In this document: piece by piece, positions 24,973 through 33,313 of the stretch
How the letters are laid out: the number at the start of each line of letters is the position of its first letter
How positions within the stretch are numbered: the stretch's first letter is position 1
Assembly: GCA_026706635.1 (NCBI GenBank)
Contig: JAPOYJ010000027.1
Span: 1-45,902 of the forward strand
Length of the DNA stretch: 45,902 bases
Source of the DNA: Gemmatimonadota bacterium
Lineage (GTDB): Bacteria > Gemmatimonadota > Gemmatimonadetes > Longimicrobiales > Gaopeijiaceae
Direction of reading: 5' to 3'
Program-made: the position numbers and the translations under genes
The notes under the pieces: model-generated
Told to the model about the DNA's origin: nothing
The model's database searches: none
What the model saw: only the letters and a program-made list of their open reading frames with translations

Positions 24973-27339
24973 GTGACGGACGACCTACGCGAGTTGAGAA
25001 GAGAGATCGAGGCGCTCCGGGAACGCGTGTCGAGACTGAGTGCCGCCGTCCTGCGCGCGAGCAGCAGCCTGGACCTCGACACGGTGCTGCTGGAGGTGGT
25101 TGACAGCGCGCGCGCCCTGACCGGGGCGCGGTACGGCGTGATCGTGACCGTCGACGGGGCTGGAAGGAACGAGGAGTTCGTGACCTCCGGGATCACGCCC
25201 GCGGAGAAGGACGAGATGGCTGCCTGGCCGGACGGCCCGCGGCTCTTCGAGCACTTCAGGGGTCTTGCCGCTCCAATTCGTGTGGGAGACATGCCCGCCT
25301 ACGTTCGTGGGCTCGGCTTCTCGGCAGATCTGATGCTCTCCAAGACGATGCTGGGCGCACCGCTACACCACCGCGACACGAACGTCGGCAACTTCTTTCT
25401 CGCCGAGAAGGAGGGGGGACGGGAGTTCACGAGCGCGGACGAGGAAGTGCTGACGCTCTTCGCCGCCCAGGCGGCGATGGCGGTCGCCAACGCTCGCGCG
25501 CACCGCGATGAGCGTAGGGCGCGGGCCGACCTGGAGACGCTGATCGAGACATCGCCGGTCGGCGTTGTGGTCTTCGACGGGGGAAGTGGCGAGCCGGTGT
25601 CGTTCAACGCGGAGGCGCGGCGGATCGTCGAAGATCAGTTGGGCATGCCCGGACGCTCCGCCGAGGAGTTGTTGGAGCTCATCACCTGTCGCCGGGCAGA
25701 CGGGCGGGAGGCCGTCCTGGCGGAATTCCCTCTTGCACAGTTGTTGAGCAGCGCCGAGACGGTGCGCGCCGAGGAGGTGACGCTCCTGGTCCCCGATGGA
25801 CGGAGCGTGACGACCCTGGTCAACTCGACACCAATTCAGGCGGCCGACGGCACCGTCGTGTCGGTTGTGGTCACCATGCAGGATCTGGAGCCTCTGGAGG
25901 AGCTGGAGCGCATGCGTGCCGAGTTCCTCGGGATCGTGAGCCACGAGCTGCGAACGCCGCTGATCTCGATCAAGGGCTCCACGGCAACCGTCTTGGGTGC
26001 CTCGCCGACGCCGGAACGTGCCGAGATGCTGGAGTTCTTCCGGGTCATCGACGACGAGGCCGACCGAATGCGCGGACTGATCGGCGAGCTGCTCGACCAC
26101 GGACGCATCGTGACCGGCACCCTGTCGGTGTCGCCCAAGTCGGCGGAGGTCGCGGCTCTCGTGGACAGGGCGCGGAGCACCTTCGTGAGCGGCACGGGAC
26201 GGCACGACCTCGCCATCGACCTGCCGGAGGATCTCCCGCCGGTGCTGGCCGACCGGGCCCGCATCGTCCAGGTCCTGAACAACCTCCTGTTCAACGCCGC
26301 GAAGCACTCTCCCGAGTCTTCGCCCATCCGGATCGAGGCGACGCAGCAGGGCGTGCATGTCGCGATCTCCGTAAGCGACAGGGGCCGCGGCGTGCCACCG
26401 GATCGGCTGTCGCAGCTCTTCCGCAAGTACGTGGCACCGGCTGGCGGAGTCCCGGAGCCGGGCGAGGCGGGGGCTGGGCTCGGCCTGAGCATCTGCAAGG
26501 GTCTGGTGGAGGCGCACGGGGGCCGAATCTGGGCCGAGAGCGACGGTGTGGGACAAGGCACCCGATTCACCTTCACCTTGCCGATGGCCGAGGAGCCGGC
26601 AGCCGCTCCTGAAGGTCTCGGCTCGGCTGGCCCGCAGGCAGCTCGGCAGGGAGAGGAGGCGACGCGCATCCTTGTGGTCGATGACGACCCCCAGATGCTG
26701 CGGCACATCCGGGATGGGCTCGCCGGGGCGGGCTACGCGCCGGTGGTGACCGGGGACACGAAGGAGGTAGCCGGCCTGATCGCGACGCACCGGCCCGGTC
26801 TGGTTCTACTGGACCTGCTGCTCCCCGGGACCGACGGTATTGCGCTGATGGAGCGGATTCCGGAGCTGAGCGATCTACCCGTCATCTTCATCTCCGCCTA
26901 CGGCCGGGACGAGACGATAGTCCGGGCGCTGGACGCGGGCGCGGCCGACTACATCGTCAAGCCGTTCTCCCCATCGGAGCTGGCGGCCAGGGTGCGGGCC
27001 GCCCTAAGACGCGCAGCCGGGCCCGAGCCATTCGTCCTGGGGGAGCTGACCATCCGCTACGACCAACGCCGGGTCGCCGTCGCAGGCCAGACAGTGCAGC
27101 TGACCCCCACCGAGTACGAGCTGCTCCGCGTGTTGTCGGTCAACGCGGGGCGGGTACTGACACACGAGTCGCTGCTCCGGCAGGCGTGGAAAGGCGGATA
27201 CCGACGCCCGCCAGACCCCAAGCTGGTGCGAGCCGTCGTAAAGCGGCTGCGGCGCAAGCTGGGAGACGACGCGGCCAACCCGTCATACATCCTCAACGAG
27301 CGCGGGGTTGGCTACGTCATGCCTACGGGTCCCCGATGA
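24973..27339 (+). CDS. One-piece sensor kinase / response regulator / DNA-binding protein (GAF-PAS-HisKA-HATPase-REC-wHTH)
   Basis: A 788-residue protein that holds a whole two-component pathway. A short coiled coil (1-30) leads to a GAF domain (about 25-175), a PAS-like domain (about 180-300), a dimerisation domain with the phospho-acceptor H324 in SHELRTPLISIKGS, and an HATPase domain (NNLLFNAAKHSPE, SDRGRGVPP, GLGLSICKGLVEAHGG). A receiver domain follows with D614 in LVLLDLLLPGTDG and Lys in YIVKPFSP. The end is an OmpR/PhoB-type winged helix (LTPTEYELLRVLSVNAGRVL, VVKRLRRKLGDD, GVGYVM). GTG at 24973 is preferred to the ATG at 24937 because AGGAG lies seven bases before it. No transmembrane segment is seen, so sensing is cytoplasmic. 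Direct kinase-to-promoter fusion is uncommon. Confidence 0.9.
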   Translation: MTDDLRELRREIEALRERVSRLSAAVLRASSSLDLDTVLLEVVDSARALTGARYGVIVTVDGAGRNEEFVTSGITPAEKDEMAAWPDGPRLFEHFRGLAAPIRVGDMPAYVRGLGFSADLMLSKTMLGAPLHHRDTNVGNFFLAEKEGGREFTSADEEVLTLFAAQAAMAVANARAHRDERRARADLETLIETSPVGVVVFDGGSGEPVSFNAEARRIVEDQLGMPGRSAEELLELITCRRADGREAVLAEFPLAQLLSSAETVRAEEVTLLVPDGRSVTTLVNSTPIQAADGTVVSVVVTMQDLEPLEELERMRAEFLGIVSHELRTPLISIKGSTATVLGASPTPERAEMLEFFRVIDDEADRMRGLIGELLDHGRIVTGTLSVSPKSAEVAALVDRARSTFVSGTGRHDLAIDLPEDLPPVLADRARIVQVLNNLLFNAAKHSPESSPIRIEATQQGVHVAISVSDRGRGVPPDRLSQLFRKYVAPAGGVPEPGEAGAGLGLSICKGLVEAHGGRIWAESDGVGQGTRFTFTLPMAEEPAAAPEGLGSAGPQAARQGEEATRILVVDDDPQMLRHIRDGLAGAGYAPVVTGDTKEVAGLIATHRPGLVLLDLLLPGTDGIALMERIPELSDLPVIFISAYGRDETIVRALDAGAADYIVKPFSPSELAARVRAALRRAAGPEPFVLGELTIRYDQRRVAVAGQTVQLTPTEYELLRVLSVNAGRVLTHESLLRQAWKGGYRRPPDPKLVRAVVKRLRRKLGDDAANPSYILNERGVGYVMPTGPR

Positions 27340-27616
27340 AGGTCATTGCGAGGGCCCGAACACTCAGGCCCCGAACCGAGTCTTGCCGAAGCGGTGCTTA
27401 GAGCCTGGCCACGCCCCAAAGCACGAACTTCGAGGAGCAGATCATCCAGAGGGTCCGTGCAGGGTCGCGAACGACGAGTTCGCCCGGCCGCTCGACGACC
27501 ACCTGCACGACTCTACGGGAGAGGGACCACGCCCGACCCGGAGCCTTCCCGCATCAGCCCCGGGCGCGCCCCGCCCTCGCGTACCTATTGACCGCCCGCG
27601 CCCATGCTTCCTGAAG
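27340..27616. other. Intergenic region with a fragment of the permease-tail gene
   Basis: 277 bases between convergent genes. The piece at 27408-27443 (including GCACGAACTTCGAGGAGCAG) matches about 20919-20954 inside the permease-tail-like gene, so a scrap of that gene has been copied here. I see nothing else. Confidence 0.5.
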
Positions 27617-29038
27617 TCATGGATTCCCTCCCGTCCCGCACCAATCATCCCATACGGTCAGCGTCCCTCCAAGGTTCTGCTCAATCTTGCCAATGGACGA
27701 GTAAATTGCTTGCGTGAACTGTCCATCGACCTTAGACACACCAATGACAATCCCTACAATCTTGACCGCACCCGGGTCGTATGCGAACACGGGACCACCG
27801 CTATCCCCGTGATCAACATAGAAATCGCCCTGATAAACGCAGAAAGGCCATAGATCCCAACTATGATTCACGCACGTGCCTGTGGTCCGCCCGGAAGTCC
27901 ATCCCGAAGTCCTGCCAACCTTATCCACCCGCATGTTCGCGACGGGATCCATCTTGCCCGCCAGAGTAATGGTTGGAAAGTTCTGGTCGATTACGAGCGA
28001 TCCAGGCCGCACGCCCAGCACGCGTTCCTTGGGACGACCGAGAGAGCCCAGCTTTCCAAGCCTCGGCGAATCGAACAAGGAGTCGTGGAACGCGACAAAG
28101 GTGGCGTCGGCATGACTCCCACCATCGACCTCCTCGCTACCGACCTCGTCTTGCCGGGTCGGCTGGCCCCACACGCCCCAGTCCGTTACAGACTCAATCA
28201 ATGAACAATGCGATGCGGAGACGAAGCCCAACTTCTCATCCGGCACGATGGCATTGGGCCGCTCTGGCTCCTGTGTGAGCTTGGCCACAAATCCCAATGT
28301 GCATTCCTTGTTTGATCCGGGTTCCCCCACGACCTGGTAACCGCCCCGCAGACCAGCATCCGGAAGCGATACCCGATCTTGCAACGTGGGTCGCGCCCCC
28401 GCGAGCGCATGCGCATCCGCGGCCGTACGCGCATGCCCGGCCGACCCCGTTGCGAACTCAACAGGCCACGTCTTCCAGAACGAGATCATTTCGAGCGGAA
28501 CGGCCAATTCAAAGGCCAGATCGAGAACCCGGCCCCTTGCTGATTGATCCAGCAAGCCAACCTTGATTCGGTTGGACACCTCGTCGACTTCGAGGCTTCC
28601 CACTCCCGGTATGTCGAACAAGCGGGGTAGCAGGCGGGCACGGTGCCGTGCCAGCTCAATGAACGAGAACTTCACCACGCGCTCGACAAGCTGCGGGGGA
28701 GCATCGAATGCTGGCGCAAGGGTGGCGGACACCGCTAGCCGGGCCGCAGGAAAACCGGTCGTGTTGCCGCGGGTCATTGCGACCACGATCAGATCAACAT
28801 CCGGCTCAAAAAAGAACCCGCCGAATCCCGGGATCCGTCGGGCGAGCGACATCATCTGCCGACTCTCGCCCAGATCGTCTTGGGCGGAAACGGCCTCCCG
28901 GGTGTCGGCATCGTAACGGCCTGCGGCCAGGTCGTCGTCTAGGAGGGTCAGAGTCTGGTCAATGCAGGCCTGGCTCAGCATCAGCGAAACCAGCGCAACG
29001 AAGCGGATCGGGTGGTGGGCGGTCAGCGAAGGCTTCAC
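27617..29038 (-). CDS. Secreted trypsin-like serine protease (S1 family), probable lipoprotein
   Basis: A 473-residue exported protein when started at the GTG at 29038, which has AGGAA eight bases upstream; the open frame reaches 29161 but that extension is unlike a signal peptide. Residues 11-25 (IRFVALVSLMLSQAC) look like a signal with a near-lipobox. The first ~240 residues are a separate domain I do not recognise. The protease domain has the triad in order: H277 (SASHC), D311 (DATFVAF) and S413 (GDSGGPVF), with VGRTSGWTSG between the last two, as in S1 peptidases. Its GC content is lower than the neighbours. The gene converges on the kinase gene. Confidence 0.8.
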   Translation of the reverse strand: MKPSLTAHHPIRFVALVSLMLSQACIDQTLTLLDDDLAAGRYDADTREAVSAQDDLGESRQMMSLARRIPGFGGFFFEPDVDLIVVAMTRGNTTGFPAARLAVSATLAPAFDAPPQLVERVVKFSFIELARHRARLLPRLFDIPGVGSLEVDEVSNRIKVGLLDQSARGRVLDLAFELAVPLEMISFWKTWPVEFATGSAGHARTAADAHALAGARPTLQDRVSLPDAGLRGGYQVVGEPGSNKECTLGFVAKLTQEPERPNAIVPDEKLGFVSASHCSLIESVTDWGVWGQPTRQDEVGSEEVDGGSHADATFVAFHDSLFDSPRLGKLGSLGRPKERVLGVRPGSLVIDQNFPTITLAGKMDPVANMRVDKVGRTSGWTSGRTTGTCVNHSWDLWPFCVYQGDFYVDHGDSGGPVFAYDPGAVKIVGIVIGVSKVDGQFTQAIYSSIGKIEQNLGGTLTVWDDWCGTGGNP

Positions 29039-29264
29039 TTGTGGGGTTCCTTTCGGTTGAAGCGGACTGCTCCCGGGTCTCGGCAGCTTCGGGTCTCGGC
29101 ACAAGATGTGGTTCGCTCCCGGTTGTGTCAAGTCGAAGCATCCCTGCGGCGAGCTCTCCATTCAGGTGCAGTCCTGCCGCACGAGAACGTTGGCGAGGAT
29201 GAGGAGCTTCCTCATCGCGGCCGTCAGAGCGACCATCGGAGAGGGTTCCAGCGGGCGTACCGGC

Positions 29265-29435
29265 CCGACCCCGCCCAAATCGCCAGCGCCGCTACGGATC
29301 GGATCCACTATCTTGTTGCTTGGAATTTCTGCCACATCGCCAATGCGACCATGCGGTCCGGGATCGAGCGGGTGTGCCAGCGCGACGGGTACGACCCCCC
29401 TGTCATCTGAACTCCCGACGAACTGATGGAGGGTA
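29265..29435 (+). pseudogene. 3' remnant of a PIN-domain toxin gene (copy 1)
   Basis: The translation RIHYLVAWNFCHIANATMR followed by SGIERVCQRDGYDPPVI matches the end of the PIN gene at 31325-31812, and the DNA continues in parallel through GACGAACTGATGGAGG. In this copy a TGC (Cys) codon has become TGA, and everything upstream of about 29265 is lost. After about 45 further bases, CACACATAGCTGG matches the end of the HEPN-like gene at 32812-32826. So a HEPN gene once lay here and was deleted. Confidence 0.78.
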
Positions 29436-29543
29436 GAGTCAGGCCTCGCCGAGTATCACATCGACGACGAAGCCCACACATAGCTGGAGGCACCGGCTGC
29501 CGACCGTCTCTTCGGCGGAACGCCCACTAGCCGCAGTCCGGTG

Positions 29544-30275
29544 ATGGATCCGGTGCTCGCCGCGCTCGTTCTCTCGACAGTCGCGGCAGCCATCTCCGCC
29601 GCCGGGGTCTTGCCGCTGGTGGGCAGACGACATGTGCCGCTCGTCGCAATCGGGTGGGCTCATGCGCTTGCTGCGGGTGCGATGCTGGGCACTGCGTTCG
29701 TCCTGATGACCGCGGCTCCGAGCCCCAATCTGGATGTCGCCGCGCTGGGCACCCTGCTCGGGATCGGCTTCGTCCGCTTCACGCACATGGTGTCGGGCAC
29801 CCAGGACCTCGACCTGGACCGCGTGGACGAGGCCAGCGAAGGGTACGGGTACAAGGTTCTCCTCGTGAACGCCCTCCACTCGGCCTCCGAAGGGGTGGCG
29901 ATCGGGGCGGCCGTGATGGTCAGCCTCCCGTTCGGAGTCTTCGTCGCACTTGCGATGGGAATGCACAACGTACCCGAGGCCACGGCGCTGTGCGCGGTGT
30001 TGCGGGCGCGCGGCGTACGCCTTCCCCACGCCGCCGGTCTCGCGGTTGTCAGCAACGTCCCGCAGATCGTGATGGCGGTCGTCGCCGTCGCTCTCATCCA
30101 GGCTGCGCCTCTCCTGCCGTGGGCGCTGGGCTTCGCCTTCGGAGCGCTGGTCTACCTTGTGCTCGCGGAGCACCTGCCCGAATCGTACCGCAAGGCTGGA
30201 CACACCACGATCGCGCTCGTCGTCATCGTCGCCATGGGAATCGTGGTTCTCATCGGCGGCGGACATGGGGGCTGA
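29544..30275 (+). CDS. ZIP family metal transporter, first of a pair
   Basis: A 243-residue membrane protein with six to eight hydrophobic segments. The ZIP metal-site motifs are clear: NALHSASEGVAIGAAV in the fourth helix and MGMHNVPEATALCAVL in the fifth, with H, E and N ligands for Zn or similar divalent ions. A variable loop DLDLDRVDEASEGYGY precedes helix four. The ATG at 29544 is preceded by an in-frame GTG; either is possible. The second ZIP gene starts five bases after the stop, so the pair is probably co-expressed and might assemble together. Fragments of this gene are found at 21112 and 32889. Confidence 0.88.
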   Translation: MDPVLAALVLSTVAAAISAAGVLPLVGRRHVPLVAIGWAHALAAGAMLGTAFVLMTAAPSPNLDVAALGTLLGIGFVRFTHMVSGTQDLDLDRVDEASEGYGYKVLLVNALHSASEGVAIGAAVMVSLPFGVFVALAMGMHNVPEATALCAVLRARGVRLPHAAGLAVVSNVPQIVMAVVAVALIQAAPLLPWALGFAFGALVYLVLAEHLPESYRKAGHTTIALVVIVAMGIVVLIGGGHGG

Positions 30276-30280
30276 CGCTC

Positions 30281-31012
30281 GTGGCGCCGTGGGTCGTCGT
30301 CGGCATCTGCGGGCTCGCGACAGCGCTTGCGACGGGGCTGGGAGCGATACCGTTCGTCTTCCTGCGGAAGCTGTCCCCGAGGGCTGCAGCGGTCTCGACC
30401 GCGCTCGCTGCCGGACTCATGCTGGGGGCGAGCTTCGGTCTGGTGGCCGAGGGAACGGCCCACGGCGGTTGGCAGACGCTGGCGGGCGCGGTCGCCGGGG
30501 TCGTGTTCATCCTCGTCGCGCAGAGGATGCTCGAAGGCCACAAGCTGGATATCGGTTCCGTCCGTGATGCGGACTCCAGGCGCGTGGCACTCATGGTAGT
30601 CGTCATGACCGTCCACTCATTCTCGGAAGGGGTGGCGGTCGGCGTCTCCTTCGGAGGCAGCGTCACGCTGGCGACCGTGATCACGCTGGCGATCGCCGTG
30701 CACAACATCCCCGAGGGCCTGGCGATCAGCGCGGTGCTGCGGTCGCGCGGAGTCCCCGTGTGGAAGTGCGCCGGCTGGAGCGTCTTCTCGTCGCTCCCCC
30801 AGCCGCTGATGGCGGTCCCCGCGTTCCTCTTCGTCGACTCGTTCCGGCCGACGCTGCCCTACGGGATCGGATTCGCCGCTGGCGCGATGGTGTTCATGGT
30901 GCTGGCCGAACTCCTGCCGGAAACCTACGAGACCGAGCGCAAGGCGACCGTGGCGCTGCTCGTGAGCCTCGCGCTGGTGGGAATGGTCCTCTTCCAGCGC
31001 GCCATCGGCTGA
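30281..31012 (+). CDS. ZIP family metal transporter, second of a pair
   Basis: A 243-residue ZIP-type transporter with motifs VHSFSEGVAVGVSFGGS and IAVHNIPEGLAISAVL, each carrying the histidine and glutamate metal ligands. The middle loop LEGHKLDIGSVRDADSR corresponds to the cytoplasmic variable region. The GTG at 30281 was chosen because it lies just after the first ZIP stop and directly before the first hydrophobic segment. It is as diverged from the first ZIP as separate families would be, so this is not a recent duplication. A copy of its 3' third is fused to the ZIP1 start at 32889-33154. Confidence 0.87.
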   Translation: MAPWVVVGICGLATALATGLGAIPFVFLRKLSPRAAAVSTALAAGLMLGASFGLVAEGTAHGGWQTLAGAVAGVVFILVAQRMLEGHKLDIGSVRDADSRRVALMVVVMTVHSFSEGVAVGVSFGGSVTLATVITLAIAVHNIPEGLAISAVLRSRGVPVWKCAGWSVFSSLPQPLMAVPAFLFVDSFRPTLPYGIGFAAGAMVFMVLAELLPETYETERKATVALLVSLALVGMVLFQRAIG

Positions 31013-31324
31013 ACTTGGGGAGCGTTCCTGTGGGACGCGCATCGCAGCCCGGCGGTCGGAGTCGGCACGCGAGACATCGACTTCCGCCACTCGCTCGCAG
31101 GTCCATAATGTAATGTTTGATTTACAGTATGTAAATCATGGTTTACAGTAGACGCATTCCGCCCCGGCCCTGAGGCCGCGAGCGTGATGGGGGAGGGTTC
31201 GAGCGTTGATCGGTGATGTCAGCACCGGATCGGGCGCCCCGCGTCCGCGAACGGTGTTTATCTTGTCGGAAGGTGCCGTGCTTCTGAAGCGGTCTCACGC
31301 CGAAAGGGAGGATACACAGCCAAG
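31013..31324. other. Intergenic region between ZIP2 and the PIN gene
   Basis: 312 bases. The only notable content is the AT-rich set of TGTAA/TTACA sites at 31109-31150. After it, GC-rich sequence follows to the PIN gene start; a GGGAGG purine run lies about 14 bases before the ATG at 31325. Confidence 0.55.
31109..31150. promoter_or_regulatory. Double TGTAA-N8-TTACA operator-like array
   Basis: Two dyads TGTAA-N8-TTACA occur at 31109-31126 and 31130-31147, offset by 21 bases, two helical turns. Within them GATTTAC (31119-31125) and GTAAATC (31131-31137) form a perfect inverted repeat around AGTAT, and TTTACAGTA is repeated at 31121 and 31142. The same dyad with the same spacing lies before thiE at 1448-1465. 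The array looks like cooperative binding sites for one dimeric repressor. The controlled gene is unclear; the PIN gene starts about 175 bases downstream. Confidence 0.55.
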
Positions 31325-31812
31325 ATGAGGTCTGTGGCGTACGTCGAGGCATCGGTCGTCAGCTATTTGACGTCTCGCCCGTCACGCGATGTCGTTATCG
31401 TGGCCCGTCAGCAGGTGACTCGCGAGTGGTGGCGTACCGCCCAGGAAAGGTTCCATCTCACCGCTTCGGAACTTGTGATTCGCGAAGCCAGACAGGGGGA
31501 TCCGAATGCTGCTCGTGCCCGCCTGACGAGGCTCGAGGGCGTGACGCTCCTCGATGCAACCGCAGGAGCGGAGCGACTCGCGCGCGAACTCGTCTCCTCG
31601 GGCGTGGTTCCTCCCACCGCCCCGGTGGACGCCGCCCACATCGCCATCGCCACTGCGAATCGGGTCCACTACCTTGTTACTTGGATTTCCGCCACATCGC
31701 CAATGCGGCCATGCGGTCCGGGATCGAGCGGGTGTGCCGGCGCGATGGGTACGACCCCCCTGTCATCTGCACTCCCGACGAGCTGATGGAGGTTAGCCAT
31801 GGAGACCAATAG
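31325..31812 (+). pseudogene. PIN-domain (VapC-like) toxin gene, frameshifted
   Basis: The translation starts MRSVAYVEASVVSYLTSRPS and runs through RQQVTREWWRTAQERFHLTA to DAAHIAIATANRVHYLVTW, typical of a PIN subfamily in which the first acidic residue is Glu (YVEAS) and Asp follows in DAAHIA. At 31685 one A is missing: the expected codons for W-N-F-R-H-I-A continue in the next frame (RHIANAAMRSGIERVC, then DGYDPPVICTPDELMEV) to a stop at 31812. The corresponding spot in copy 1 (29320) has the extra A. PIN toxins cut RNA; this copy is probably inactive unless the deletion is a sequence error. Its end overlaps the start of the following gene. Confidence 0.82.
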
Positions 31813-32824
31813 GGACGACCGGCTTCTCGCCGCTGTGCGGGCCGTCGGAGACGCCGGGGTCGTCGACGCTGTAGGGGCCTTGGCGAACGATCCGGTGATC
31901 GCCTCGGTCCGGGCCGCGAGAGACGCATACGCGGCAATACACGGCCAAGACCTCTCGGCCATCTTCGAGGACATCAGAGCGGCGCAGGAGGCTTCGGGTC
32001 GGGTGTACGAGAGCCATGCCGAGACCATAGCCCAAGCGGAAACGCAGGTGGCCGTGCAAGTCACCGCAGCGGTTCGGCAGGTGGAGGGTTTCCTGGGTCC
32101 TGCCCTGGAGAGACTGTACGAGTGGTCCGCTACTGCCGCGCCCTTTCTGGAGGAGTTCGAACGCGCCGCTGAAGCGGCAGCCGAGACTGCGGAACGGGTT
32201 CGGCCCTTTCTAGAGGAGCTTCACCAGTGGAATCTGATCGGGGACGCATTGAATGATGTTGGATGGCTTCCACATCATTCCGTGCCCTACCGCATTGTGG
32301 TGGAATGCGAAGGCGACACTGCTCGCCTAGACAACCGTGTTGGCGACTACTACCGTGCCCGTTGGAATGAGATCCGCGACGACATGGAGTCAGGACTCGA
32401 ATACCATCACCTCGACGATGAATCGCGGGCAGCATTCCGTGAGGCCCTTTCGGCCCACGAGGCTGGCTTGTACCGGGGAATATGCCGTACGTTGTTCCCC
32501 GAAATCGAGCGCATGATCGGTGCCGGAAACGTCGGTTCGAGAAGGATGCTCGACAAACTGCTAGACGAATCCAGAGATCCGACGGGCCGTGCTTTCAGGG
32601 AAATATACAATCGGGTCTTGTTCGATCGCCTTACAAGGCACGTGTACGAGCGAGTGTTGACCGCGGACGAACAGGCAAGATTCGAGCGTGACCCTGTGCC
32701 GAACCGGCACGCTGCCGTGCATGGCTTGGTCGCCTATTCGACCCATAAGCACAGCATGAACATGCTGATCCTGACGGACTACGTCTTTCGGGTTCTTCCC
32801 CCGCTCGAGGATTCCCACACATAG
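31799..32824 (+). CDS. Antitoxin-like N-terminus joined to a HEPN-like domain (RX4H)
   Basis: A 341-residue protein of no named family known to me. Residues about 29-70 (NDPVIASVRAARDAYAA, DLSAIFEDIRAAQEASGR) look like the small antitoxins that usually accompany this PIN subfamily. Residues 70-155 are a long Ala/Glu-rich helical, probably coiled-coil segment. The C-terminal part ends with PNRHAAVHGLVAYSTHKHS: R303-x4-H308 fits the RX4-6H catalytic motif of HEPN ribonucleases, followed by helical LILTDYVFRVLPPL. I infer that an antitoxin was fused to a second RNA-targeting domain. The ATG at 31799 overlaps the PIN gene end. The gene seems intact while the PIN is broken. Confidence 0.6.
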   Translation: METNRDDRLLAAVRAVGDAGVVDAVGALANDPVIASVRAARDAYAAIHGQDLSAIFEDIRAAQEASGRVYESHAETIAQAETQVAVQVTAAVRQVEGFLGPALERLYEWSATAAPFLEEFERAAEAAAETAERVRPFLEELHQWNLIGDALNDVGWLPHHSVPYRIVVECEGDTARLDNRVGDYYRARWNEIRDDMESGLEYHHLDDESRAAFREALSAHEAGLYRGICRTLFPEIERMIGAGNVGSRRMLDKLLDESRDPTGRAFREIYNRVLFDRLTRHVYERVLTADEQARFERDPVPNRHAAVHGLVAYSTHKHSMNMLILTDYVFRVLPPLEDSHT

Positions 32825-33154
32825 CTGGAGGCGCCGGCCGCCAGCCGTCCTTTCAGTCAGCGGAACGCCCACTAGCTGCAGTCTGGTGATGGATCCGGCG
32901 CTCGCCGCGCTCGTTCTCTCGGCAGTCGCGGCAGCCATCTCCCAGCCGCTGATGGCGGTCCCCGCGTTCCTCTTCGTCGACTCGTTCCGGCCGACGCTGC
33001 CCTACGGGACCGGATTCGCCGCCGGCGCCATGGTGTTCATGGTGCTGGCGAACTTCTGCCAGAAAGCTACGAGACCGAGCGCAAGGCGACCGTGGCGCTG
33101 CTCGTGAGCCTCGCGTTGGTGGGAATGGTCCTCTTCCAGCGCGCCATCGGCTGA
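32817..33154 (+). pseudogene. Chimeric ZIP1-ZIP2 remnant (copy 2)
   Basis: The 70 bases before 32889 match those before ZIP1 at 29544 (CACACATAGCTGGAGG, GCGGAACGCCCACTAG). The ATG at 32889 opens MDPALAALVLSAVAAAIS, the start of ZIP1, then jumps to QPLMAVPAFLFVDSFRPTLP of ZIP2 (about 30797). A one-base loss in the codons for LAELLPE shifts the frame, which then stops at 33107, although DNA similarity to ZIP2 runs on to about 33154. About 1.2 kb was deleted relative to the intact pair. Non-functional. Confidence 0.82.
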
Positions 33155-33240
33155 ACTTCGAGGACGTCCGCGGTGGGGGCGGGAGTGGCGCTTGAACGCA
33201 GATCGGATGCGCGCGCCGGGTTGACCTGCCCAAGACGCCC

Positions 33241-33313
33241 GTAGCGCGCGCGGGCCCGGGGAGCTTCAGGCGATAGGTCGAACTATTACGGAATCCGCAT
33301 AGGTTCGACCGTC
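33241..33313. repeat. Interspersed repeat R2, copy C
   Basis: GTAGCGCGCG, GAGCTTCAGGCGATAGG, AACTATTACGGAATCCGC and ATAGGTTC match copies A, B and D in order. Unlike the others it does not follow a recognisable gene end; only the CCCGTAG just before it remains. Confidence 0.78.
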
